From: Leptospira adleri
GTDB taxonomy: Bacteria > Spirochaetota > Leptospiria > Leptospirales > Leptospiraceae
Direction: 5' to 3'
Assembly (NCBI RefSeq): GCF_002811985.1
Contig: NZ_NPDU01000023.1
Span: 1 to 64,000 of the forward strand
Length of the DNA: 64,000 nt
The position numbers were made by a program, and so were the translations under genes. The number at the start of each line of letters is the position of its first letter. Within the stretch, counting starts at the first letter, position 1. This document shows positions 26,704 through 42,791 of this stretch, piece by piece. The notes beneath the pieces are model-generated. The model had not been told where the DNA came from. It saw nothing but the letters and a program-made list of their open reading frames with translations, and made no database searches.

Positions 26704-27561
26704 ATGAATCCAATCCAGTGTGAGTTAGTTCTAGACTGCGTCCAGAAAATCGGACTCTTTCAATTTACGATGAATGTCCTGCGTTACTATCCGATCGCGG
26801 GTCTTGCGTTTCTGATTCTTTACGTTTGGAAAAAAGAAAGTTTTCATCGTTTTCGGATTCAATCCGTTTATCCGAAAATTGAAAAAATCAAAAACGAAAT
26901 CAGACAATCCGCCGTCACCCTTTTCGTTTTTACGATCATCGCCACCACCAATATCGTAAGCGCTCGAATGGGTTTGATTCCCAATAACGTTTATTTCGGC
27001 GATTACAGCTCGCACGGCGGTTATCTCTATATGTTTCTTTCCTTCGTGATGATCACGATCTGGCACGAAACCTGGTTCTATTGGGCTCACAGATGGATGC
27101 ATCACAAGAAAGTATATTCGCTCGTTCATTCGGTGCATCATCAATCCGTAAATCCTTCTCCGTTAGCGGCGTATCACTTTCATATTCTTGAGGCCTTTTT
27201 GGAAGGAATCTACATCGTATTTTTCGTTCTTTTTATTCCGATCCACTTTCACGTGCTTCTATTTCATACAGTCTACGCGATGGTTATGAATATCTGGTGG
27301 CATCTCGGTTACGAATTTTTACCGAAGGCCTGGGTAAGACATCCGATTCTTAAATGGATCAATACGTCAACACATCACAACCTTCATCACCAAAAGTTTC
27401 ACGGAAACTACAGCCTCTATTTCAATTTTTGGGATAGAATTATGGGAACAAATTTCCCTTACTACGAAGATTACTTCGAGTCCCTTTCCGACAAACGTTC
27501 CGTCCGAGGAAACGATTCCGATCCTAAGATCCGCTGGTCGGAAACTCCAGCCGAAGGTTGA
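26704..27561 (+). CDS. Sterol desaturase/fatty acid hydroxylase family protein
   Basis: This 285-residue integral membrane di-iron enzyme has the histidine boxes HETWFYWAHRWMHH, HSVHHQSVNP and HHNLHHQKFHGNY embedded among four or so hydrophobic segments. The family inserts hydroxyl groups or double bonds into lipids, sterols or carotenoids using oxygen. The ATG has an AAGGAG ribosome site. It lies directly downstream of the membrane AraC regulator. The substrate is unknown, but a membrane lipid is likely. Confidence 0.88.
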   Translation: MNPIQCELVLDCVQKIGLFQFTMNVLRYYPIAGLAFLILYVWKKESFHRFRIQSVYPKIEKIKNEIRQSAVTLFVFTIIATTNIVSARMGLIPNNVYFGDYSSHGGYLYMFLSFVMITIWHETWFYWAHRWMHHKKVYSLVHSVHHQSVNPSPLAAYHFHILEAFLEGIYIVFFVLFIPIHFHVLLFHTVYAMVMNIWWHLGYEFLPKAWVRHPILKWINTSTHHNLHHQKFHGNYSLYFNFWDRIMGTNFPYYEDYFESLSDKRSVRGNDSDPKIRWSETPAEG

Positions 27562-27604
27562 TTTCAAACGTCACATAACTTCAACTTACGACACAACATT
27601 TCAC

Positions 27605-27636
27605 CGCGCTCTGGAAAGATCTAGAGCGCGTTTTTT
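27605..27636 (+). terminator. Rho-independent terminator after the hydroxylase gene
   Basis: CGCGCTCT (27605-27612) and AGAGCGCG (27623-27630) form an eight-base stem with a ten-base loop. Six T residues follow on the + strand, 43 bp past the stop codon. Confidence 0.9.
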
Positions 27637-27644
27637 GACTTTTA

Positions 27645-28544
27645 TTATTTGGAATTCAATTTCAAAAAATCTAATATTTCCTGAGCCACGATTTCGGGAG
27701 CCTCTAGCGGAAGAAAATGTCCGGCTCCGTTTATCACCTTAAACAATACGCGAGAATAGAATTCCGATTCCAACCCGCGAAATACGTTAGGCGAAATACA
27801 TTCGTCCTTTTCTCCCGCGAGAACGAGCGCCGGAACCCCGATCTTTTGAAAAACGATCTCCCGGCTCGAATTCCAAAGGGAAAAATTGCTCGGAGTCAAA
27901 AGACCTCTGTAGTAGCCGAGTGCGGTGGATAGATTTTCAGGAACTTTTAGATTCTCCGATACTTCTTTGAATCTTTGTTCTGGGATTTTCCAGCCCGGAC
28001 TCCAGTCTTCCCAGAGTCTTCGGAGCAGTTCGTTTTTCAAAAGGGCCGATTCAGGAATTCCCGCACGAAGCTGAAAGAATAAAATATACCAGCTGCGGAC
28101 GATCTGGGACGGATAAACCAAAAGATTCTTCAAATACGTGGGAAGCGGCGGAACCGAAAGCGCAACTAACGTGTCCAAAGACGCCGGAGACAGATTTGCG
28201 AGAGCGTAAGAAGCGATCGCCCCCCAATCGTGTCCGACGACTACGGTAGTTTCCGGTTTGTATTTTGACTTTAGAGATTCCACGATAAACTTCAGATCTC
28301 CTGCGAGTTCGGCGATGCTTACCGTGGGGGAAAAAGGAACGTTCGAGCCGGAAGAAAATCCTCTCATATACGGAGCGATACAGGTAAAGTCCCGCTCCGC
28401 GAAGATGTTCATGAGGTCTTTCATGGAGCCTGCGTCGTCCGGAAATCCGTGAAAGAAGAAGATCAATTTTTTTCCTTTTCCGAGGCTTAGATATTTGTAT
28501 TCTCTTTCCCCGTTTTTTACGGACTCGGTTTTGATCTCAGACAT
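27645..28544 (-). CDS. Alpha/beta-hydrolase, epoxide-hydrolase type
   Basis: The start is set at ATG 28544 (MSEIKTESVKN) because AGGAGC lies six bases upstream; a longer reading to 28583 lacks this. The 299-residue protein has the oxyanion motif FFHGFPDDAG and, at the nucleophile elbow, GHDWGAIAS with Asp instead of Ser. That is the hallmark of epoxide hydrolases and haloalkane dehalogenases. The acid (AGEKDECI) and the base His (GAGHFLPLEAPE) are present. It is cytoplasmic and convergent with the hydroxylase gene. The substrate is not known. Confidence 0.82.
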   Translation of the reverse strand: MSEIKTESVKNGEREYKYLSLGKGKKLIFFFHGFPDDAGSMKDLMNIFAERDFTCIAPYMRGFSSGSNVPFSPTVSIAELAGDLKFIVESLKSKYKPETTVVVGHDWGAIASYALANLSPASLDTLVALSVPPLPTYLKNLLVYPSQIVRSWYILFFQLRAGIPESALLKNELLRRLWEDWSPGWKIPEQRFKEVSENLKVPENLSTALGYYRGLLTPSNFSLWNSSREIVFQKIGVPALVLAGEKDECISPNVFRGLESEFYSRVLFKVINGAGHFLPLEAPEIVAQEILDFLKLNSK

Positions 28545-28640
28545 GAAAGCTCCTAGGTTCGGGGTTTTATTTTTAAAACCCACGTTGTGTGAGATCCTAC
28601 ATTCGGTTTACAGAAGGGATTGTCAAAATAAAATACGCGA

Positions 28641-29957
28641 ATGTTCCACTTGGACATTTCAAAACGGACCGAACTCAGAACCGATTCACCCGAATCCGTT
28701 CTTTTCCACTTGGGAACGAAAGCCATCCAAACCTCGCTTCCTCAAAAAGCGGTCGCAGAAGCCCTCCGGAAACTTTCGCTTACCGGAAGGATCGTACTTA
28801 TTTCCATCGGAAAGGCCGCCTATCCGATGGCGCTCGCAGCGACCGAAATCTGCAAGGATCAAATCCAGAGAGGACTCATTCTTACCAAGTACGGCCACGC
28901 TGGAAAAGCGCTTCCCCCCTTGGAAACGATCGAAGCCGGTCATCCGATCCCGGACCAAAAAAGTATTTTGGGCGGAAGAAGAATTTTAGAACTCTGTTCG
29001 GATTTAAAAGAGGAAGACACGGTTCTCGTTCTATTGTCCGGCGGAGGTTCGTCTCTTGCGGAAATTCCGAAGGAAGGAATCGATCTGCAAGATCTCGTTT
29101 TGTGGAATCGAAAACTTTTGGAAAGCGGCGCTCCCATCGAGGACGTCAACGAAATCAGAATTCTTCTTTCTTCCTTAAAAGGAGGAGGACTTTTGTCCCG
29201 GATTCTTCCCGCAAAATCGGCGACCCTGATTCTTTCCGACGTAATCGGAGACGACCTCTCGAAAGTCGCGTCCGGACCTACGATCCCTTCGCCCGTTTCA
29301 AAAAATTCTATTTTAAGAATATTCCAACAATATGATATTCTACCGGATCAAAAGATCGCAAAGCTTCTGGAAGAGAAATCGAAGATCGGGCGAGACGGGT
29401 TTTTTCAGGAAATGGATCCTTCCAGAAATTTCGTTTTTTCGATCGGGAACATTTCTTCGGCTTTGGACGCGGTTCGAAAAGAATGCGAACGTCATAAAAT
29501 TTCCGTCCTATTCTTAACTTCTTCTTTATCCTGCGAAGCGAAGGAAGCGGGATCTTTTTTGGCGGAGATCGCAAAGGAATATTCAAAAAATATAAAACAT
29601 CCCCTTTTGATTCTTTGCGGAGGAGAAACGATCGTCACGCACGACGGAACCGGCAAAGGAGGAAGAAATCAGGAACTCGCTCTTTCATTTGCAAAAAGAA
29701 TCTCGGGACTTTCCGGAATTTGTCTTCTTTCCTTAGCCACGGACGGAACGGACGGTCCCACCGACGCAGCGGGCGCCTTTGTGGACGGAAAAACCTGGGG
29801 CAAAATCGGATTGGAATCCGGCGCGGATCGTGCGCTCAAGGAACATCGTTCTTACGAGGCACTTTCTTCGGCGGAAGCGCTCGTATTTACGGGTCCTACC
29901 GGAACCAACGTCAACGATATTCAATTTGTATGGATTTCGCCCGGTGAAAAAAGCTGA
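28641..29957 (+). CDS. Glycerate 2-kinase (MOFRL/DUF4147 family)
   Basis: This 438-residue enzyme phosphorylates D-glycerate, most likely to 2-phosphoglycerate. Family blocks are visible: SIGKAAYPMALAA, ILTKYGHAGKALPP, IEAGHPIPDQKS, VLLSGGGSSLAEIP, LSDVIGDDLSKVASGPT. The C-terminal MOFRL domain shows CGGETIVTHDGTGKGGRNQELAL and ATDGTDGPTDAAGAFVDG. It stands between divergent and convergent neighbours with no obvious operon partner. Confidence 0.92.
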   Translation: MFHLDISKRTELRTDSPESVLFHLGTKAIQTSLPQKAVAEALRKLSLTGRIVLISIGKAAYPMALAATEICKDQIQRGLILTKYGHAGKALPPLETIEAGHPIPDQKSILGGRRILELCSDLKEEDTVLVLLSGGGSSLAEIPKEGIDLQDLVLWNRKLLESGAPIEDVNEIRILLSSLKGGGLLSRILPAKSATLILSDVIGDDLSKVASGPTIPSPVSKNSILRIFQQYDILPDQKIAKLLEEKSKIGRDGFFQEMDPSRNFVFSIGNISSALDAVRKECERHKISVLFLTSSLSCEAKEAGSFLAEIAKEYSKNIKHPLLILCGGETIVTHDGTGKGGRNQELALSFAKRISGLSGICLLSLATDGTDGPTDAAGAFVDGKTWGKIGLESGADRALKEHRSYEALSSAEALVFTGPTGTNVNDIQFVWISPGEKS

Positions 29958-29961
29958 GCGA

Positions 29962-30954
29962 TCAATCTCCTTGCGGATAAAAACGAAGACAGTTTCTTCC
30001 TTCTTCTTTGGCTAAGTAGAGGGCCTTGTCCGCTCTTTCGATCAACTCCGTGATCGAATTCTCGGGGCTCGGACTCAAAGTCGCCATACCGATACTGATC
30101 GTCACGATCGAATCCGTCTTCGACGCGGAATGTGGAATCGAAAGTTTTTCCACTTTTTCCAAAATGTTTCTGCTGACTACGACCGCGTTGGACTCGCTCG
30201 TTTCCGGAAGAATCACCGCGAATTCTTCTCCTCCGTAACGCGCAGCGACGTCCCCCGCTCTTCTCGCACATTCCCGAATGGCAGCGGAAACCTGTTTGAG
30301 ACAATGATCTCCCGCCTGATGACCGTACGTATCGTTGAAAAGTTTGAAGTGGTCGATATCCATCATCAAAAGAGCAACGCTGTTTCCGGTTCTCCAACAA
30401 CGTTTCCATTCCGTCGCGAGAACCTCGTCAAAGTATCTTCGATTGAAAAGCCCGGTGAGTCCGTCCGTTCTCGCGATCGCAAGAAGATACGCGTTGACCT
30501 CTTGGAGTTGATCGGTGAGTTTTTCCAATTCCTTTTCCCGTTCGATCCTGCGGGACATCTCCTCGAATAATCGAAGAGCCGATCTTACCCTCGCCAAAAG
30601 TTCGATCGAATCGAAAGGTTTTACGACGTAGTCGATGGCTCCGGTATCGAACGCTTCCTGTAAAACGTTGGATTCCTTGAGAGCGGTGATCATGATAACG
30701 GGAATGTCTTTGAGTTCCGGTTTTTCTCGGATGAGGCGAAGAATTTCAATGCCCGTGATTCCGGGAAGAAGGATGTCCAAAAGAATGAGGGAAAAAACTT
30801 TTTTCGGCGGTTCCGAAGATTTCAGACTCAGCCATTCCACGACCTCGTCCGGAGATTGACTCGTCAGAGTGTCCTTGTAGCCCGATCTCCGAAGGATTCC
30901 CTGCATGAGCATACAATTTTCCTGAGCGTCATCTAATATGAGAATCGAATTCAT
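29962..30954 (-). CDS. Response regulator with GGDEF diguanylate cyclase output
   Basis: This 330-residue protein has a receiver domain at residues 1-125 with acidic pair D8/D9 and phosphoacceptor D60 ([10 protein letters not shown]). A short coiled linker follows, then a GGDEF domain with the active-site motif GGEEF in [12 protein letters not shown]. It should make cyclic di-GMP when phosphorylated. No RxxD inhibitory site is evident immediately upstream of the motif. The cognate kinase is unknown; several orphan kinases lie nearby. It is convergent with the glycerate kinase and divergent from the copper cassette. Confidence 0.93.
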   Translation of the reverse strand: MNSILILDDAQENCMLMQGILRRSGYKDTLTSQSPDEVVEWLSLKSSEPPKKVFSLILLDILLPGITGIEILRLIREKPELKDIPVIMITALKESNVLQEAFDTGAIDYVVKPFDSIELLARVRSALRLFEEMSRRIEREKELEKLTDQLQEVNAYLLAIARTDGLTGLFNRRYFDEVLATEWKRCWRTGNSVALLMMDIDHFKLFNDTYGHQAGDHCLKQVSAAIRECARRAGDVAARYGGEEFAVILPETSESNAVVVSRNILEKVEKLSIPHSASKTDSIVTISIGMATLSPSPENSITELIERADKALYLAKEEGRNCLRFYPQGD

Positions 30955-31091
30955 CTAACAGGCAGCTCCCCGGAATATTCAAAAAACGGCACTCGAAGGA
31001 TACTAAGCTCTAACGAAATACGAATGAAATCAAACGAATTTTTTAAAAACTTCTTGATCCATTCCTCGGATCGGCAAAGTCTAATTGAGAA

Positions 31092-31502
31092 ATGAGCAGA
31101 AATGCAAAACGATGGATTGCTTTTTTAGGAGCGATCGGTTTTACAACCGCGTTTCTTTGTTTTACGCTCATGCTTTCCGGAGAAAATTGTCCCGCATATC
31201 CGGCGGTGAAATCAGCCTCTTCTTCGGACCTTCCTCCGTGTCACCGACAAGATTCTTCCGCACAAGACGAAACGGCTCCCAACTGTTCTTCCTGTCATTT
31301 CGAAGTTTCACAAGAATCCGTTCAGCCGAAAACTCCGGATCTTCATCCGATACAAGCAAACGTTCTTTCCGCTTTGTCCGAACTTTTACATTCTGAAAAC
31401 GACAAGGTGAAGAATTTTGAACTTTCCTTTTTTCGGAATCGATCGTTGAACCCCCAGAAATTCGTTCTACTCTCCATCGCCTCCGTACGAATTTTGACCT
31501 GA
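31092..31502 (+). CDS. Small membrane-anchored protein of the copper cassette
   Basis: This 136-residue protein has one N-terminal hydrophobic segment (FLGAIGFTTAFLCFTLMLSG) and a short Cys/His-containing periplasmic part, LPPCHRQD and NCSSCHFEV, that could bind metal. The C-terminal half is unremarkable, ending in RSLNPQKFVLLS. I recognise no named family. It precedes the Csp1-like copper-storage gene by 57 bp on the same strand, so a role in copper handling is likely but inferred. Confidence 0.6.
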   Translation: MSRNAKRWIAFLGAIGFTTAFLCFTLMLSGENCPAYPAVKSASSSDLPPCHRQDSSAQDETAPNCSSCHFEVSQESVQPKTPDLHPIQANVLSALSELLHSENDKVKNFELSFFRNRSLNPQKFVLLSIASVRILT

Positions 31503-31548
31503 TCCCGAACGTTCTAATCTTCTCTCTCGTATTTTAATTTTAGAATTT

Positions 31549-32027
<479 letters not shown>

Positions 32028-32040
32028 AAAGGAAACCAAT

Positions 32041-32472
<432 letters not shown>

Positions 32473-32493
32473 ATCTATGCCGAAAAGAATGAT

Positions 32494-33924
32494 CTAACTC
32501 TGCACCGGGAACTGAATTTGAAATTTGGTTCCCGGTTTTGCGTCTTCCACGCTCAATTCTCCCGAAATTTGTTTTGTCAGAATTTTTACGAGTTGAAGTC
32601 CCAAGGTTTCATGGTCTTGGAAAGAATTTCCCTTCGGAATTCCTTTTCCGTTGTCGCAGATAGTAACCGTAATCTTACCTTCGTTTTCCTCGGCACGAAT
32701 GCTTACCTCTCCGTCCGAACCTTCAACAAACGCGTGTTTGATGGCGTTCGTAACGAGTTCGCACGCGATCAAACCGAGAGGAATCGCCGTATCCATGTTC
32801 AGAATCAACCCTTCCGCCGCGATCACGTGATGCACTTTCGAGTCTACGCCGTAGAGATTCCAAAGATTCTGCAAAAGCATACGCAGATAACTTCCGAAAT
32901 CGACGTGAGAAAGATCGTTCGATTTATAGAGTTCGTTGTGAACCAAGGACATGGAAAAAACCCTGCTCTCGGTGTCCTTTAACAAACCGTAGAGTTCTTT
33001 CGAAGTGAGTTCGCGGGACATCGCGTTGTCCGCCTGCAGATTCAAAAGGGAAACCATGATCTGCATATTGTTTTTAACCCTGTGATGAATCTCTTGGATC
33101 AGGGTATCTTTTTCGGCAAGGGAAGCGAGGATCGATTCCCTATTTTGAACCATCTCGGTAACGTCCGTGATCACCGCGAGATCTAAAACCTGATTACGAA
33201 AACGGAATTTATAAATCGTAGTTTCGGTGATCATCTCGGTACCGTCTTTTTTTTTATGATAAAAAGACCCTCCCTTGTTGACGCCGAATTGATACGAAGA
33301 GATCTCTTTGCGCAGCCGTTCCGAGTCTTTCGCATCGATTACCTCGAAGATCCGTTTTCCGATCAGCTCGTTTTCCTCATAACCGTATTTTTCAAGAACC
33401 GCCTGATTCACTTCTAAAATTTTAAAAGAATCGTCCTCGAAGAGAAACGCCGGATGAGGATTGTATTGAAAAAAAAGCCGGTAACGTTCCTCGTTTTCCT
33501 GTTCGAAAACGTTTTTCCTTTCGAGTTCTAAAGCGAGACGATTTCGTTCATAGGCAAAAATCAAAGAACGGCTTAGGGAATAAGAATCGAACTTCCCTTT
33601 GTAGACGTAGTCCTGCGCGCCGATCTGAAGCGCATTCACCGTGATTTCCTTGTCTTCGGCGCCGCTGCAGATGATGACCGGAATCTGCGGAAATTTATTT
33701 TTGATTTCGGAAAGAGCCTCTAAGCCGGCGCGGTCAGGAAGAGAAAGATCCAGAAGAACAAGATCGGGACGTTCCACGGAAATCAGATCCAAACCGGTCG
33801 AAAAATTGATACTTCTACTGACCTGAAAGGAAGGACTTTCCGATTCGCAGAGATATTCCTGAATCAAGCGAAAGTCCGCGTTCGAATCTTCTATCAAAAG
33901 AACTGAAAATGAATCTTTAAACAT
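32494..33924 (-). CDS. Receiver-PAS-HisKA_2 histidine kinase
   Basis: In this 476-residue cytoplasmic signalling protein an N-terminal receiver (residues 5-120; E12/D13 and phosphoacceptor D59 in [10 protein letters not shown]) feeds a PAS domain (~150-265). A HisKA_2 kinase core follows with phospho-site [17 protein letters not shown], and then an HATPase with [11 protein letters not shown] kinase controlled by a receiver implies a phosphorelay in which another kinase acts upstream. The neighbouring PAS kinase (33954-35114) ends 29 bp upstream on the same strand and is the obvious partner. Confidence 0.9.
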   Translation of the reverse strand: MFKDSFSVLLIEDSNADFRLIQEYLCESESPSFQVSRSINFSTGLDLISVERPDLVLLDLSLPDRAGLEALSEIKNKFPQIPVIICSGAEDKEITVNALQIGAQDYVYKGKFDSYSLSRSLIFAYERNRLALELERKNVFEQENEERYRLFFQYNPHPAFLFEDDSFKILEVNQAVLEKYGYEENELIGKRIFEVIDAKDSERLRKEISSYQFGVNKGGSFYHKKKDGTEMITETTIYKFRFRNQVLDLAVITDVTEMVQNRESILASLAEKDTLIQEIHHRVKNNMQIMVSLLNLQADNAMSRELTSKELYGLLKDTESRVFSMSLVHNELYKSNDLSHVDFGSYLRMLLQNLWNLYGVDSKVHHVIAAEGLILNMDTAIPLGLIACELVTNAIKHAFVEGSDGEVSIRAEENEGKITVTICDNGKGIPKGNSFQDHETLGLQLVKILTKQISGELSVEDAKPGTKFQIQFPVQS

Positions 33925-33953
33925 GGAACTCTCTCTCTAAATTCTATTTCTAT

Positions 33954-35114
33954 TTACAAAAGCTCATTCTTTATATTCGAAGGAAGAAGAATCGTAACCG
34001 AAAAACCGACGTTAGGCGCCGTTTCTACTTCCAGACTTCCGCCGTGAAGCTCCACGATCCTCTTACAAAAAAACAAACCGCTTCCGACGCCTTCCGGATT
34101 TTGCGCGTTCGGATAACGATGAAAGAGTTCTATAAAGTAGGGATTTCCTTTGAGATCAACGCCGATCCCTTCGTCCGAAATCTGAATCCGATGAACTTCG
34201 GGAGCGCTTTCGCAAGAAATCGAAACTCTGGCGGGTTGATTTTGTTTTCGAAATTGAATCGAGTTTTGAATGAGATTAAAAAAGACTTCACGAAGGAGCG
34301 ATTCGTTCCCCGGTATTTCGGGGAAGTCGCCCTTCCACTCCACTTTCAAATCCGAAGTCTCGATTTCTTTTTTCAAATCGAAAATACTTTCTTCGATCGT
34401 TCGTTTTAGGGAAATTCTCCGAAAGAAATTTCTTTCCTTTTCGATTCTTACAAAAGAAAGAAGCGAATTGATCCGATTCCAAAGCCGATCCGCCGCTCCA
34501 AGACTGATCCCTAAAAATTCCTTTCCATTCGGACTGAGTTCCGAAGAGGAACGTTTCTCCAGAAGTTTCAGAAACGAAGTCAGATTGCGGATCGGCTCCT
34601 GAAGATCGTGATAGATCCTGGAAACGACCGCGCTCAATTCCTTTTCCTTTTTACTGGAAGAATCTTCTTGCAAGAATTCTAATATTTCTAAAAGCAAAAC
34701 TTCCGAGGAATCGATCCGAATTCGGGTCAAAGCGGCTTTGTATTCTTTTTTTTCCCCGAGCCGGTTTCGAACCCGCTCCGAAAATAAAATCGGTTTTCCT
34801 AATTTAGAATTTCTGAATTCTTCCAAAAGAGATTCGTTTTGAATTTCAAAAACTTGATCCGGAGATTTTCCCTTGCAATTTTCTTTCTCTGCTTCCCCGC
34901 AGAGGCTCGCAAAGGAATCATTGCAATCTATAATTTGCAAACTATTGTCCAAAATTCCGATCGGAGCATGGATCTGGGACAGAATGGAAAACACAGGCTC
35001 AGTCAAGAATGCAATTCCTTCGGTTAGAATGATTGTGTTCACGATCCATCCGTTCGCCTCTGGCGAGGATCCGGCAATCTCAAAGAAATTCCATAGAATT
35101 CCTTGAAATACCAA
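33954..35114 (-). CDS. PAS histidine kinase (HisKA type)
   Basis: This protein of up to 386 residues has a PAS domain (~45-160, IGILDNSLQIIDCNDSFASL), a HisKA helix pair with phospho-His in SRIYHDLQEPIRNLTSFL, and an HATPase with NLIQNSIQFR, DEGIGVDLKG and GVGSGLFFCKRIVE. The start is uncertain: 35114 is a TTG, and a GTG at residue 25 (35042) with GGATGG upstream is equally plausible. No membrane segment is evident, so it senses a cytoplasmic cue. It probably forms an operon and phosphorelay with the receiver-kinase that follows. Confidence 0.85.
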   Translation of the reverse strand: MVFQGILWNFFEIAGSSPEANGWIVNTIILTEGIAFLTEPVFSILSQIHAPIGILDNSLQIIDCNDSFASLCGEAEKENCKGKSPDQVFEIQNESLLEEFRNSKLGKPILFSERVRNRLGEKKEYKAALTRIRIDSSEVLLLEILEFLQEDSSSKKEKELSAVVSRIYHDLQEPIRNLTSFLKLLEKRSSSELSPNGKEFLGISLGAADRLWNRINSLLSFVRIEKERNFFRRISLKRTIEESIFDLKKEIETSDLKVEWKGDFPEIPGNESLLREVFFNLIQNSIQFRKQNQPARVSISCESAPEVHRIQISDEGIGVDLKGNPYFIELFHRYPNAQNPEGVGSGLFFCKRIVELHGGSLEVETAPNVGFSVTILLPSNIKNELL

Positions 35115-35230
35115 ATCTTTGCCTTAAAAAATGGACGAATCAAAATAAATTGTCAATCCGGGTTTTTTGGTTTTTTTCTTTTTTCGAATGTGCGAATATT
35201 CATTTTTTCGAAATTAGGAACCTCTAAAGC

Positions 35231-35245
35231 GTAGGAACTAATACA
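35231..35245. repeat. Dispersed dyad GTAGGAACTAATACA
   Basis: This is a degenerate copy of the GTAGGAACTCCTACA dyad. Confidence 0.45.
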
Positions 35246-35348
35246 AACGGTTTATAAAGAGATTTCGGAGATCCACCATTTCGGAGATCCGCGGACTTCT
35301 CTGGGTTTAAATCAGCCTCGGATCAAAGGAAGGAATCCCTGAAGGAAT

Positions 35349-35363
35349 GTAAGAGCTCCTACA
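35349..35363. repeat. Dispersed dyad GTAAGAGCTCCTACA
   Basis: This is a degenerate copy of the same dyad; the arms GTA/TAC and the GAG-CTC core are preserved. Confidence 0.45.
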
Positions 35364-35712
35364 AAAAAGAACTTCGCATTGGCAAAGGATCGTTTTTTTG
35401 ATAAAGAAACGTCATCCGACGCTTTCTCAAACACGGTCCTAAAAAACTTGACACTGGACGATTTTCCACGAGCCAAAGTGACACCCGACGTACCATTTCC
35501 AAAGGCGCGCTCCCAATCCAGTGAGGATTGGAATCTTAGTAAAAATCTTTCACAACAACGGACCAACCTCTACAAAACGAAAAAACATCGGTTCCAGACA
35601 TTGGAACCGCTCGGAAACGACACGTTCGTGTTTTTGAAAACGGCTCTCTAAAAAGCGAGGGCTGATTTTGTTCTGTCCTATAATCGATTTTGCAAAGAAA
35701 AAATCCCAAATC

Positions 35713-35727
35713 GTAGGAACTCTTACA
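35713..35727. repeat. Dispersed dyad GTAGGAACTCTTACA
   Basis: This copy matches the GTAGGAACTCCTACA dyad at all but one position. Confidence 0.5.
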
Positions 35728-35967
35728 ACAATTCTTCTTGGATCTTCTGACTCTCACACATTTTCCGATGGATCCTAAAACTCAGGGCGCTGAAAAGACC
35801 TCGTTCACGGAAAATCCGTTCACTCCGACTCATTGTCAGGAATTTTCAAGAAATGGAAGGATGTTTAGAAAGGAAGGTTTGATTCTTACCTTTTCGTTTT
35901 TGAAATGATTGGATATAGAGCGGCTTTTAGGATTTTGAGCGGCTAAGAACCGATTCATTCGATGAGA

Positions 35968-35995
35968 AACAGGGTGTTTGCAAAAACACCCTGTT
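35968..35995 (-). terminator. Terminator hairpin after the cyclophilin gene
   Basis: AACAGGGTGTTT (35968-35979) and AAACACCCTGTT (35984-35995) form a perfect 12-base stem with a four-base loop, ten bases past the reverse-strand stop at 36005. The trailing sequence on that strand is only weakly T-rich. Confidence 0.8.
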
Positions 35996-36004
35996 GTAAG
36001 GAAT

Positions 36005-36463
36005 TTATTCTGCGAAAGTAATCGACTCGATGACCACTGCTTTGGTCGGTTTGTCTTGAAAACCGGTTTCGGTCTCGGAAATCGTTTCTACGATATCGGT
36101 TCCTTCGGTGACTTTCCCAAAGACCGCATGACGATTGTCCAAATAGAAATTATCTCGAACGTTGATAAAAAACTGGGATCCTCCGGTATTCGGACCGGCG
36201 TTCGCCATCGAAAGCGTGTATTTTTCGTTCTTCAAATCCTTATGAAATTCGTCCTTAATTTTGTATCCGGGTCCGCCCGTTCCGGTTCCCGACGGACAAC
36301 CGCCCTGAATCATAAAATTTTTGATAACTCGGTGAAATGTAAGACCATTGTAAAATCCTTCTTTCGCGAGTTTGATAAAATTCCCCGCAGTGATCGGAGC
36401 GCGTTCTTCATCGAGAAAGACCGAAAAATTTCCAAAATTCGTCTTAAATACCGCAGTTGCCAT
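36005..36463 (-). CDS. Cyclophilin-type peptidyl-prolyl isomerase
   Basis: This 152-residue protein without a signal peptide is a cytoplasmic cis-trans prolyl isomerase. It has the cyclophilin active site: [15 protein letters not shown] with catalytic Arg, [15 protein letters not shown], and the [15 protein letters not shown] block. The central Trp of human cyclophilin is replaced by Tyr ([14 protein letters not shown]), as in many bacterial forms. It is monocistronic, with its own terminator. Confidence 0.95.
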   Translation of the reverse strand: MATAVFKTNFGNFSVFLDEERAPITAGNFIKLAKEGFYNGLTFHRVIKNFMIQGGCPSGTGTGGPGYKIKDEFHKDLKNEKYTLSMANAGPNTGGSQFFINVRDNFYLDNRHAVFGKVTEGTDIVETISETETGFQDKPTKAVVIESITFAE

Positions 36464-36655
36464 AACAGTTTATCCTCTGTTTTAAGAATTCATCTCCACT
36501 TTCCGAAACTATATCATAGCAGAAAGCGATTTCTTGCGAAAAACGAACAAAAACGTAGTTTTCATGGCTTATATTAGAGAAGAGGAAAAATCCGGTTAAA
36601 ATAGAATATTCCTCCCGGAGGAATCATTTTTTTCTGGAATAGAGAACCGTCATTC

Positions 36656-41613
<4,958 letters not shown>

Positions 41614-41624
<11 letters not shown>

Positions 41625-42759
41625 AATTTACAAATCGATTTTTCTCTTTTGTATCCTTTATTCCTTTTCCGTATTCGGAGAAGAGGACGCTCAGTATTTG
41701 GAATGGAAATCGGTTCCCGAAGCAAGCGCCTACATGATTGAAATCAAGGACCCGAACGGAAGAATCACCCGGGAAAAAACGAAATCCACGAAATTCGAAG
41801 TCAATCTTCCGCCGGGAATCTACGAACACAGGATCGGCGTTCTCAACAAGTTCGGAAGAGTTTCGGTCTTTTCGGAATGGAGCGCCTTCGAAGTAATTCT
41901 TTCCAGAGCCCCGGTTCTGGACTCCGATTCTTCCGTGAAAGTTCTTCGGGAAAAATTAGGAACTCATCTCAATATCAAAGGCGAAAATTTCACCGAAGCG
42001 ATGAACGTTAGTCTTCTTCTCCCGAGCGGAGAAACCATCAAACCGGAATTCGAATTTATCAACTCGAAAGAAATTAAACTCAGGGTTGAAAATCTGAACC
42101 TGAAAGACGGAAGTTATACCCTTTCTTTGGAAAATCCAAGAAACAAAAGAACGGCAAAGAAGGGATTTCTGATCATCGCGGATACGGAAAAACAACTCTC
42201 GGAGATGGTCAAACAAAACGAAAAAGAAACACAAGTCGCCTCTACCGGATTGATCCAGTGGGGTCCGGCTGTGAAATCGGCGCTCCTCCCCGGTTGGGGC
42301 CAATCTTCTCAGGAAAAAAAATACAAAAGTTGGATCTTTCCGATTTTGATGGTGGGCGCGATCGCATATTCCGCTCAGCAGTATGGAGAATACAATTCCA
42401 GCCTCGCTGCCTTGGATCAAAGTAAGAATCTAAACCAATCGCTTTTGCTTTTGGACAATCCTACCTTCATTCCTTTTGCGACTTACAATTACCTCCAAGT
42501 TCAATCCGATTACGGAAACGCGGTCTCTCACTACAATTCCTTCAATGTTTCTTTGGGGATCGTCGCCCTTCTCTACCTCTTAAATGTGTCAGATGCGGCA
42601 TTTGTGGGTCCGTCTTCCTCCAAAACCGGGTTTCAAGAATCGGACAAATGGATCGTTCCCTTTTTCAAAACCGGAACGGCAGACGCAAGAAATGGGACAA
42701 AATCTCCCAACGATTTTTTTCCTACCTCTTTTGAATTAGGGATGAAAATATTCTTCTGA
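41614..42759 (+). CDS. Exported protein with Fn3-like repeat and DUF5683-like membrane region
   Basis: This 381-residue protein has a signal peptide ([14 protein letters not shown]). An Fn3-like repeat ([18 protein letters not shown]...GIYEHRI) of the kind repeated in the preceding FecR protein comes next, then an IPT/Ig-like segment (~105-190). The C-terminal part is marked by SALLPGWGQ with hydrophobic helices ([29 protein letters not shown]), as in DUF5683 proteins. It overlaps the FecR gene by 11 bp. The shared repeat suggests the two proteins act together at the envelope. Confidence 0.72.
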
Positions 42760-42791
42760 ATTGAGGTTATTATTTATAGAGCAGGAATTTT

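Larger units (their letters stand above)
35115..36004. other. Long intergenic region with three degenerate dyads
   Basis: No convincing gene lies in these 890 bp; the two overlapping frames here lack ribosome sites and recognisable domains. The stretch holds three copies of the GTAGGAACTCCTACA-type dyad (35231-35245, 35349-35363, 35713-35727) and, at its right end, the terminator of the cyclophilin gene. Confidence 0.6.

Noticed and set aside
35312..35651. Overlapping 84- and 90-codon frames in the 890-bp gap before the cyclophilin gene
   Set aside because: They lie on opposite strands over the same bases, span a dispersed dyad copy, and have no ribosome site or domain.
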